The position numbers and the translations under genes were made by a program. Shown here in pieces: positions 55,397 to 62,872 of a DNA stretch of 64,000 bases; positions within the stretch are counted from its first letter, which is position 1; every line of letters begins with the position of its first letter. Source of the DNA: Desulfamplus sp964425195. Its GTDB lineage: Bacteria; Desulfobacterota; Desulfobacteria; Desulfobacterales; Desulfobacteraceae. The notes under the pieces were generated by a model. The model ran no database searches and was not told where the DNA came from. It saw only the letters and a program-made list of their open reading frames with translations. Location: assembly GCA_964425195.1 (NCBI GenBank), contig CAYRLG010000004.1, positions 62,001-126,000 of the forward strand, in the 5' to 3' direction.

Positions 55397-55508
55397 CTAG
55401 AATTATTAGAACTTTTTATTTTGACTTTTCAGGATTGACATAATTGTCATTTTAAAATGTAGTAACTCAAACTTGATATTACAGACAATGAAGGACACAG
55501 TGCGTGGA

Positions 55509-57617
55509 TTAAATCTTAAATCTCTTTACCAACTCATCTAATTTTTCGGAGAGGCTAAAAAGAGATTTAGCACCATTTGCAACATCTGCACTTCTATTGG
55601 CAATATTATGAGCAAGATCGTCAATATTTGATATATTTTGATTAATTTTTGTAATTGAGGCAGAATTTTGGGCAATATTCTGATTTATCTCAGATATTCC
55701 CTGAGAGGCGTGAGCGACATTTTCATTTATCTCTTGAGTTGCTGATGATTGCTCTCCAATATCAGAAACAATAGAAATTACAGTTTGATTAACACTATTG
55801 ATTACAGATAAAATACTCTCAACATCATTAGAAGTTCTCTGTGTTGATATCTGTATTCCATCAATTTGCTCTTTAATATTTTTTGTTGCCATAGCAGTCT
55901 GTTTTGCAAGTTCTTTAATCTCTCCAGCCACTACGGTAAATCCTTTTCCAGCCTCACCTGCTCTTGCGGCTTCAATAGTGGCATTTAAGGCAAGAAGATT
56001 TGTCTGCTCAGAAATTTCATTAATCATATCAGTAACTTTACCAATTTTTTGAGCAGCATTGCCAAGCTCTTTTATACGACCTGAGATTTGGCTTGCTTTT
56101 GTAACTGCATCGTTAGATATTTTACCAGCATTTTCTGTCTTACGAGAAACTTGACTAATAGTAACAGACATCTCCTCTGAAGCTGCTACGATCATATTAA
56201 GATTTGTATTTGACTCTTCTATTGCTGCTGCTACTGATATAAAGTTTTCGTTAACTCCTTGAACAGAGGCAGTGGTTTGATTAAGATGTCCTACCATATC
56301 ACAGGAGTTATTAGACATCTGATCGGAAAGACTTGCCATACTCTGAGATGAGCGGTTAAGTTGGTTAGAATTTTCAGCAATTTGACCAATAATCTCCTGA
56401 AGTTTTTCGATAAAAACATTAAACCAGCCAGCAAGTTCTCCTATTTCGTCACTACTCTTTTGTTCAAGCCGCATGGTAAGGTCACCTTCACCCTCTGCAA
56501 TATCTTTAATGCGATTCACCACCTCTTGCAATGGTTTTGAAAGACCTAAAGCGAAAAGGTATATAAACGGTATGATAAGAAGAATACATACAATATTTAC
56601 GATTCCAAGCTGCACAAGAATATTCTTTATATTTAAAGATATAAGCTCTCCTGAATGTATAGCAGCAATAGTGCCAACAGAAGCAGCTCCGTTAAATAAG
56701 GGCAAAAGAGCATGAAAATATTTTTTACTATTTAGTTTGAATTGATCAATATAGACTTTTTGGTCGGCTAAAACTTTATCGTGTTTAAATGGCTCTTTAA
56801 TTTCATAACTCTTATAATCTATGAGTGTTCCATTAACATACTTTGCATCTACATACACGTTGATATCTAAGCCCGTCATCTTTTTCATCTTTTGACTGAA
56901 ATCCTCAGATATATCATAGTATGTTACTAAAAAACCCATTAAAGTAGGTTCAACCTGTTTTGTTTTTGGATTAAAGTCATTACCAAAAAGTGGAATAATA
57001 GCTTTAATTGAGAGATTTCCTTCATTTACTGTGAATACCGCATTTTTTGACGATACATCTATATTTGACAAATCAATCTTAATAGAAATCTGAGGTTGTT
57101 GGGCATTATCTATAAATTTGTCGTCACTTAATTTTTCATCACCTGCTAACTCTCCTCCCACAAATGTAGAGCCACTCTTTTCCAATAGGTGAAACCCTGC
57201 AAAATATCTATCATCATTTTGCACTACAACAAAAGTCGCTAAGTTACCATTGGTGTCATAAGTTGCCATACTACTAAAATTATTGGCAGATGCTGATTGG
57301 AACAACCTCTCTGTGTTACCTACAAATGTACTTCTTGTTGTGGTCATTGCATCTTTTCCTGGAAAATCGTGAAGAAATTTTACCTCAGAACCCATATCGC
57401 TGCTTGATACAAGTCGTTTGCACTCATTCATAATGGCGTGTTCTTTAGTAATAAGTTCCTCTTTGATAATATTGGTAGTCTTCAATAGGCTCGTATCAAT
57501 ACCGGTACGTGTCTGTTTGCCAACAATTATAGCCACAATTGCAGCCGAAGATGACATAAGAACAATTGCCATAACCAAAGTACCAACTATCAATTTAGAT
57601 TTAATTTTTAATTTCAT
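55509..57617 (-). CDS. Methyl-accepting chemotaxis protein
   Basis: 702 residues from the ATG at 57617, which has GGAG nine bases upstream. An upstream ATG at 57656 lacks a site. Two membrane helices (about 8-30 and 325-350) enclose a large periplasmic Cache-type sensor. HAMP and the cytoplasmic signalling domain follow, with the hairpin tip EISEQTNLLALNATIEAARAGE. No CheW-binding pentapeptide tail or che genes are nearby. It converges with the defence cassette. Confidence 0.92.
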   Translation of the reverse strand: MKLKIKSKLIVGTLVMAIVLMSSSAAIVAIIVGKQTRTGIDTSLLKTTNIIKEELITKEHAIMNECKRLVSSSDMGSEVKFLHDFPGKDAMTTTRSTFVGNTERLFQSASANNFSSMATYDTNGNLATFVVVQNDDRYFAGFHLLEKSGSTFVGGELAGDEKLSDDKFIDNAQQPQISIKIDLSNIDVSSKNAVFTVNEGNLSIKAIIPLFGNDFNPKTKQVEPTLMGFLVTYYDISEDFSQKMKKMTGLDINVYVDAKYVNGTLIDYKSYEIKEPFKHDKVLADQKVYIDQFKLNSKKYFHALLPLFNGAASVGTIAAIHSGELISLNIKNILVQLGIVNIVCILLIIPFIYLFALGLSKPLQEVVNRIKDIAEGEGDLTMRLEQKSSDEIGELAGWFNVFIEKLQEIIGQIAENSNQLNRSSQSMASLSDQMSNNSCDMVGHLNQTTASVQGVNENFISVAAAIEESNTNLNMIVAASEEMSVTISQVSRKTENAGKISNDAVTKASQISGRIKELGNAAQKIGKVTDMINEISEQTNLLALNATIEAARAGEAGKGFTVVAGEIKELAKQTAMATKNIKEQIDGIQISTQRTSNDVESILSVINSVNQTVISIVSDIGEQSSATQEINENVAHASQGISEINQNIAQNSASITKINQNISNIDDLAHNIANRSADVANGAKSLFSLSEKLDELVKRFKI

Positions 57618-57878
57618 ATTCACTTTCTCCAGAAACATGAATATTCGGATGACCACAAATATTCAAAAATGTCTGATTATAATTGATTTAAGATAGTAAC
57701 GATTTTAAGTTTAAGAAGAATAGATGTATTTTATTACTGTTTAGTTTGATAGAAAACAATAACCAAAATTCTTTATTTTCATTACTACTGAAAAATAACA
57801 AAAAACAAGAAGAAATAACAAAAATGGAAAAAATTATGGTTACTTCTCTCTTGTTAGCTTAATCAACTTTAAAAACAG

Positions 57879-58070
57879 TCATCCGATATTTAATACGTAC
57901 AATGTTTCATGTGCAATTGACTCTTTATGGCTATTATCTCCACAAAAATCTAAAGAGTTGTAATCAGGGTTATATTTTACAGTGCAGTCATGTTTAGTTG
58001 CATAACTGTTCATAATTTTGGCTAAAACTTCCAATGTCCTGTTATTATGATTGATTCTTAAAGTATCCAT
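57879..58070 (-). CDS. Small hypothetical protein
   Basis: 63 residues with a strong AAGGAGA site seven bases before the ATG, which supports translation. Soluble and mixed in charge, with Cys29 and Cys43. I recognise no family. It stands alone between the chemoreceptor and a methyltransferase on the opposite strand. Confidence 0.6.
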   Translation of the reverse strand: MDTLRINHNNRTLEVLAKIMNSYATKHDCTVKYNPDYNSLDFCGDNSHKESIAHETLYVLNIG

Positions 58071-58256
58071 GGTATTCTCCTTAATTATTTTTTAGTTACA
58101 ATAGTTTTTATTAAAAGATATTTATTGTTTTAAATAAAAATATATGCAGTATATGTGCCATATATATCGACATAACTGTTATTAGTATTAATTAAGATTT
58201 TCAATTATGTTAAATATTCAATATTTAAAGTATGGATAAGAGATAAGGAGTTTAAT

Positions 58257-59090
58257 ATGCAAAAAAATATTACAGACCATTACGGATCAGACGATCTTAC
58301 AAGTAAAATTTTTTCAGCCCTTGTCAAAGCTGGGAAAGAACCAAATAATTTAGAAATTAAAGATACCTCAATTATAGACCAGCTCCACACTGGCGGTCAT
58401 TTAGCGACTCTTGAGTTAGCTAAAAAAGTGGGGATATATCCAGAATATCAAATTCTTGACGCTGGTTGTGGTATAGGAGGCTCAAGCCGTCTGCTTGCTA
58501 AGACATTTCAATGTCAAGTAACTGGTATTGATATTGTTCCTCAATTTATTGATGTTGCAAATCAACTTGCAAAATCTACTAAGACTGACGAGAAAGTGAA
58601 CTTTATCTGTGGAGATATTACAAAAACAGGACTTTTAAATAGTAGTTTTGATCTAATTTGGTGTCAGCATACTCTTATGAATATAGAACCTAAATCTGAC
58701 ACTTTTGCAGAGTTTAAAAGGTTACTTAAACCAGGTGGGCTTATGGTGCTACATGAAATAGTTAAAGGAAGTGGCGTTGATATATACTTACCAGTACCAT
58801 GGGCAGCTACTTTTGATATATCATTTCTTATCTCTTGGAAGGAGATGGAGCAGCTTATTATTGATAATGGATTTAACTGCCATTTTATGGAAGATAGCAG
58901 TGATAAAGCGAAATTGTGGTGGGAAAAGGTTAATACAGCTTTTTTGAAAAACAAAGAGATATCATCTATGCCACCTTTAGGACCTCATATAATATTTGGT
59001 GAAAATGGAAGACTTTTTGGTCATACAATGAGTAACAACTTTAAAGAAGATCGTATTCGGCTCATTGAGGCTGTATATGTTAATGTGTAA
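58257..59090 (+). CDS. SAM-dependent methyltransferase (class I)
   Basis: 277 residues, AAGGAG before the ATG. Motif I is ILDAGCGIGG (66-75), the acidic motif II end is TGIDIVPQF, and LIWCQHTLMN and LKPGGLMVLHEIV follow. The N-terminus (HYGSDDLTSKIF, DQLHTGGHLATLELA) resembles sarcosine/dimethylglycine N-methyltransferase-like small-molecule methylases. The substrate is unknown. It is monocistronic with a hairpin 125 bp downstream. Confidence 0.85.
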   Translation: MQKNITDHYGSDDLTSKIFSALVKAGKEPNNLEIKDTSIIDQLHTGGHLATLELAKKVGIYPEYQILDAGCGIGGSSRLLAKTFQCQVTGIDIVPQFIDVANQLAKSTKTDEKVNFICGDITKTGLLNSSFDLIWCQHTLMNIEPKSDTFAEFKRLLKPGGLMVLHEIVKGSGVDIYLPVPWAATFDISFLISWKEMEQLIIDNGFNCHFMEDSSDKAKLWWEKVNTAFLKNKEISSMPPLGPHIIFGENGRLFGHTMSNNFKEDRIRLIEAVYVNV

Positions 59091-59214
59091 AAAACATCTA
59101 ATACAATCAAAATAATTGAGAATATGTTTTTTTCAACCTATATCATTTAATCGGTGTTCAGTGTCGCCTTTGGGCTGTCCCCTGAATTTGGAGTTAGTTT
59201 CAAGAACTACAAAT

Positions 59215-59245
59215 AAACAACCATCTTCTAAGAAGGTGGTTGTTT
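59215..59245 (+). terminator. Terminator-like hairpin after the methyltransferase
   Basis: A 13-bp stem AAACAACCATCTT / AAGGTGGTTGTTT (one G-T pair), loop of 5, followed by a weak T-rich run. Confidence 0.6.
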
Positions 59246-59253
59246 ATATTTAA

Positions 59254-59307
59254 GTAGAGACGCACGATCTTGCGTCTCTACAGTTTAGGTGAAACTCAAT
59301 TTATGAC
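59254..59307. repeat. Palindromic repeat with conserved flank (copy C)
   Basis: GTAGAGACGCA / TGCGTCTCTAC (59254-59281), then a flank (59282-59307) that on the minus strand matches the flank of copy B at 14909. A related degenerate palindrome GTAGAGA / TCTCTAC follows at 59327-59354, before the rubredoxin stop. Confidence 0.75.
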
Positions 59308-59371
59308 TTTGGAAAGTATATTAAGCGTAGAGAATATAATAACTCTATCTCTACAACTTTAGAAATATGGT

Positions 59372-59551
59372 TTAACCAAGAGCTTTAAATGCTTTTTTGC
59401 TCGCCCCGCAGATCGGGCATCTCCATTCATCAGGTAGATCGTTGAACTGGGTCTCTTTAGGAATTTTTCCCTTTTTATCGCCTTTGTCAGGATTGTAAAT
59501 ATAACCGCAGTTTACAGTTTGACATTGATACATCTCCTCAGGTTTTGCCAT
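59372..59551 (-). CDS. Rubredoxin
   Basis: 59 residues, AAGGAG eight bases before the ATG. The single-iron site has both Cys pairs, in a spacing slightly longer than usual at the first: CQTVNCGYIYNP and CPICGASK. It keeps LPDEWRCPICG, the rubredoxin hallmark. Rubredoxin is a soluble one-electron carrier in anaerobes, often serving oxygen- and superoxide-detoxifying enzymes. It lies 111 bp downstream of hgcB on the same strand and could share its transcript. Confidence 0.95.
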   Translation of the reverse strand: MAKPEEMYQCQTVNCGYIYNPDKGDKKGKIPKETQFNDLPDEWRCPICGASKKAFKALG

Positions 59552-59662
59552 GATTGTCTCCTTTTTGTTTGTTTGTTTGTTTTCATTTTAATTTTATTTC
59601 TAAACAGATCTCAAGGGAGCTAAGAGCCTATAAAGTTTTGGCATTTAAACAAAATTTGTGAC

Positions 59663-59956
59663 TTAACAGCACCCACCAACTCCTCCACATGAGGCATGTT
59701 CTTTTCCTTTTATCCAGACCTGGATAATATATTCTGCTCACCCAACTCCCGGAGTTACTTTAATAGCATAAACAGGGCAGTTAATTACACACGCCCCGCA
59801 CTCCATACAGCCATTAAGATCGACAATTACAGCTTTACTGTCAACCATTTCAAATACACCGTGCGGACAGACCACTGTGCATAAACTGCAACCTATACAA
59901 CTATCTTTATCAAGGAGTAAAGTTGCAACATTTTCTAAGTATCTTATATTTTTCAT
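59663..59956 (-). CDS. hgcB: HgcB, corrinoid-reducing ferredoxin of mercury methylation, with predicted selenocysteine (TGA codon 73)
   Basis: 97 residues when the in-frame TGA at 59738-59740 is read as selenocysteine, or 72 if it stops there. Two [4Fe-4S] sites are Cys20/23/26/30 (CIGCSLC ... CP) and Cys50/53/56/60. VTPGVG then leads to residue 73, where the HgcB family has a strictly conserved Cys. Beyond the TGA the frame continues with AEYIIQVWIKGK and ends in CGGVGGCC, the family's C-terminal Cys pair (Cys96, Cys97). A SECIS-like hairpin follows the TGA and selC is in this window. HgcB reduces the HgcA corrinoid and may handle Hg(II). It lies 17 bp after hgcA. Confidence 0.9.
59710..59727 (-). 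promoter_or_regulatory. Bacterial SECIS element in hgcB
   Basis: Within the coding sequence, TTATCCAGGTCTGGATAA forms a perfect 7-bp stem with a GGTC tetraloop. Its loop starts 17 nt after the TGA. In E. coli fdhF the same CAGGUCUG apex lies 18 nt after the UGA and binds SelB. Confidence 0.88.
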
Positions 59957-59973
59957 TTATCTCTCCATTACAA

Positions 59974-61173
59974 TTAAAATGCAGAGTAAATCCACAAAAC
60001 AAGTGACAAAGCTATTGCACATACTTGAATAGGAATAAATTGCTTCATCTCTTTTTCAACTCCTGATGGGGATGTAAAGGGAGTTGCTCCTGTAAAATTC
60101 ATTGCAAACCAGGAGCTTACTGCTGTGCCAAAAAGCAAGAGAGCTATCATAGCTAAAAAAGGTAAAGAGGATGCAGAGGAGAAGAGAAAGGTGCAACTTG
60201 TAATTATAGCTCCAGTTACAACCCCTTTTGCTGCAAATGCTTTGAATGGCAAAAAGGGTAGAAGGGCAGGGGTTAAGACAGCACCAGATAAAAATCCTAT
60301 AAAGAGAAATAACATAGATAGATATCCCCGTTCCATAGTATTTATAAGTCTATGGACTAAACTATTGTGAGGCGAAAAAAACTCTGGATTTATTAGTGAT
60401 ATAACAGCAAGAGTTATTACTGTAATAAAAATAGATTTAAAACCAACAGTCAACTCAATAGGGGTCAAAATTAACCGCTCTTTAAATGTAAATGTTACAC
60501 GCCTCATATCAGATTCTGCCTTTCTGCCATTTTTAATAAATAGAGGGATATCCGAAGCTCTGATAGGACCGTAAATAACCTTAAATCCACACAGCTTTTT
60601 AACATCTGTTGCCCTGATTCCTGTAGCACTCAGTTGTGGTAAGATAACTCTTCGATGTTTTACAATCTTTTCCACACCTGATAACTGAACTCTTTTAACC
60701 AACTCTTGAGTTGAAAATGTTCCTTTACCAGCAGCACACCAGACATTAACACCCAAAGTATCAAGAACAAGAATCCAGACATCTATTTTATCAATGTTTG
60801 TTCGTAAAATATCGAATGTGAGCTTAAAATTTGCTGTAACAAGAACTTCTGAATTTTCATCTGGCTCTCCTAAAGCATAAAGTCCAGGAGCTATTCGATA
60901 GTTGTTACGAGTAACTCCCAAACGTGCTCCAAAAGTTGAGCGTTTATCTTTAAAGTTCAATCTTCTGCTTACTACAGGAATTGCTCCTGCATTGGTATCT
61001 ATAAATCTCTCCACAAAGTGAGATATCTCATATCCTGATTTTGCATATTTTGATAAAGAGCTTTTCTCTTCAAAATAGATAGGAAATGCTGATTGCATTG
61101 AGGAGAGTATAGCTACATTATCTGTTGTAATCTCTTTTATATTTTCATTTTTTATATGATTATTTTGCAACAC
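59974..61173 (-). CDS. hgcA: HgcA, corrinoid methyltransferase of mercury methylation
   Basis: 399 residues. The N-terminal corrinoid-binding domain carries the diagnostic cap helix NVWCAAGK (143-150), whose Cys146 is the predicted lower-axial cobalt ligand. The C-terminal 160 residues contain about five membrane helices. HgcA transfers a methyl group to Hg(II), giving methylmercury. It is followed by hgcB on the same strand, the standard pair. The N-terminal 30 residues are variable. An upstream divergent Cache-HAMP gene starts 169 bp away. No arsR-like regulator is in view. Confidence 0.97.
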   Translation of the reverse strand: MLQNNHIKNENIKEITTDNVAILSSMQSAFPIYFEEKSSLSKYAKSGYEISHFVERFIDTNAGAIPVVSRRLNFKDKRSTFGARLGVTRNNYRIAPGLYALGEPDENSEVLVTANFKLTFDILRTNIDKIDVWILVLDTLGVNVWCAAGKGTFSTQELVKRVQLSGVEKIVKHRRVILPQLSATGIRATDVKKLCGFKVIYGPIRASDIPLFIKNGRKAESDMRRVTFTFKERLILTPIELTVGFKSIFITVITLAVISLINPEFFSPHNSLVHRLINTMERGYLSMLFLFIGFLSGAVLTPALLPFLPFKAFAAKGVVTGAIITSCTFLFSSASSLPFLAMIALLLFGTAVSSWFAMNFTGATPFTSPSGVEKEMKQFIPIQVCAIALSLVLWIYSAF

Positions 61174-61342
61174 TATCTTTTAGCCTCTCTCTTTAACCAT
61201 CTCTTTACTCTCAAACCGTTGTTTGCTAATATGCGACTCTAAAAATTTTTAAATATACTATCGTTAATTAGAAGCTAATATTAATACAATAATTTTGTAT
61301 TTCCAACCACTTTTTACAAACAGAAAATAAGGAGCGAACATA

Positions 61343-62248
61343 ATGAATTTTATCACTAAGAGAGTAGGTTTTAAAGTTGCTGTAATTGTTAATATCGGTT
61401 TGTTTGTGATTATGTCGGTTGGAACATGGCTTTTGATAGATAGGCAGAATGTCTCTTTAGAAGAACAGCTGATTGAGCGTGGTAAAATTGAGTCTATAGT
61501 TGGAGCAAAGATGATAAGTCAAATACTTGAAGAGGCTATAGATAATGGTGTGTTTAAGCTCGAAGATGTTTTTGATAAGCAGTATGTTGAAATTCCAGGA
61601 TTTGATCCACCTAAATTCCATACTAAATATGACGCATATTTAGATAAATCGATCCTTAAGCTACAAGATGAGTTCTTAGCCGACAAGAGTGTTGTCTTTG
61701 CTGTTGCTGTTGATATTAATGGCTATTTACCTACTCATAATAGTCGCTTTAACGAACCTCCAACAGGGGATAGGGAAAAAGACCTAATACTTAACAGAAC
61801 TAAGCGTATATTTGCTGACGAGACTGGCTTGAAAGCTGCTCAAAATACTGAAAAAGGTTTTATGCAAAAATATAAGAGAGATACCGGAGAGATATTTTAC
61901 GATTTTTCATCACCTATTTATGTTAAAGAGAAACATTGGGGAGGATTTCGCATTGGTTTTTCATTAGATAAGATTGATGAGGCTAAGAAACTACAAATTC
62001 AATCTTTACTTATTTTTATGGCTATTCTTGGCGTTATTTCAATTACTTTGACTATTATAATTGTAAATATTGCTCTAAATCCCCTTAGGGAGCTTACTTT
62101 AGTGGCATCCAATCTTGCTGATGGTAGAGGGCTTGATAATCCTGTTATAGCAACTACAAAAGATGAGATAGGTAAGTTGGCAGAGGTACTTGAAAGGTTA
62201 AGAATAAGTCTTAATAGAGCTTTTCAGAAGTTACAGCAGAGAAAATAG
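61343..62248 (+). CDS. Cache-HAMP membrane sensor protein without output domain
   Basis: 301 residues, ATAAGGAGCG before the ATG. A first membrane helix (about 10-30), a periplasmic sensing region (about 40-210, with DKSVVFAVAVDINGYLPTHNS as in Cache domains), a second helix (about 215-240) and a HAMP domain (NPLRELTLVASNLADGR). It stops after a short coiled coil with no kinase, cyclase or methyl-accepting domain. It may signal through a partner protein. It is divergent from hgcA. Confidence 0.82.
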   Translation: MNFITKRVGFKVAVIVNIGLFVIMSVGTWLLIDRQNVSLEEQLIERGKIESIVGAKMISQILEEAIDNGVFKLEDVFDKQYVEIPGFDPPKFHTKYDAYLDKSILKLQDEFLADKSVVFAVAVDINGYLPTHNSRFNEPPTGDREKDLILNRTKRIFADETGLKAAQNTEKGFMQKYKRDTGEIFYDFSSPIYVKEKHWGGFRIGFSLDKIDEAKKLQIQSLLIFMAILGVISITLTIIIVNIALNPLRELTLVASNLADGRGLDNPVIATTKDEIGKLAEVLERLRISLNRAFQKLQQRK

Positions 62249-62268
62249 AGCAGAACTAAAAAATATAA

Positions 62269-62313
62269 ACAACAACGCCTCTGAGATTTATAGAAACTCC
62301 GAGGCGTTGTTGT
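62269..62313. terminator. Bidirectional hairpin between sensor gene and uspA
   Basis: A 13-bp inverted repeat ACAACAACGCCTC / GAGGCGTTGTTGT with a 19-nt loop, between two convergent genes. No long T-run. Confidence 0.6.
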
Positions 62314-62377
62314 ATTTAGTGAGCTATTTTTTTTGATTTTTACCTTATTTGTACAATTAACCTTTTTTAGGATAAAA

Positions 62378-62770
62378 CTATGCTGACTTTACTGTAAGGA
62401 CAGGGCAGTGGGATTCCAGAATAATGTACTGAGCATTAGAACCAAAGACTAATTTGCCCACTTTAGACTCTTTTTTCATTCCATATATAATTTCGTCAAC
62501 TGCATTATCTTTTGCAAATCTAACAACATCTTCTCCATGAGCCAATCCACGAATCAGAAGGTGCGTTTCGCACTTTATCCCTTTTTTCTCAAATACCTCT
62601 TTGTGATAGTTGAGCTTTTTTTCAACTTCGGCAATCTCTTCTTGAGACGCATCAGTATCACAGCTCTTTACAAATAGGATATCTGCACCTGATTGTTGTG
62701 CTCTTTTAAATGCAACATCCATAACAGTTGCTGTTCTAACATCGTTGTCGTAGCTGACTAAAATTTTCAT
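62378..62770 (-). CDS. Universal stress protein (UspA family)
   Basis: 130 residues, AAGGAGAATC before the ATG. UspA fold with KILVSYDND at the start and the nucleotide-binding pattern GMKKESKVGKLVFGSNAQYI and CPVLTV at the end, so it is of the ATP-binding type. Its role is stress-related but undefined. It lies 102 bp after the Hdr-like gene on the same strand. Confidence 0.9.
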   Translation of the reverse strand: MKILVSYDNDVRTATVMDVAFKRAQQSGADILFVKSCDTDASQEEIAEVEKKLNYHKEVFEKKGIKCETHLLIRGLAHGEDVVRFAKDNAVDEIIYGMKKESKVGKLVFGSNAQYIILESHCPVLTVKSA

Positions 62771-62872
62771 GATTCTCCTTTCAGATAATATGATTCACAA
62801 TAGAAAATAAAAACGCCACCTAAAAAGTTTATTTCCCATTTATGTTTTTGAATGTCAAGCCTTGACCATATA

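Noticed and set aside
59738..59740. TGA as the ordinary stop of a 72-residue HgcB
   Set aside because: The frame beyond it keeps the HgcB C-terminal segment and Cys pair, and a SECIS-like hairpin is correctly placed. An ordinary stop or base error remains the alternative.
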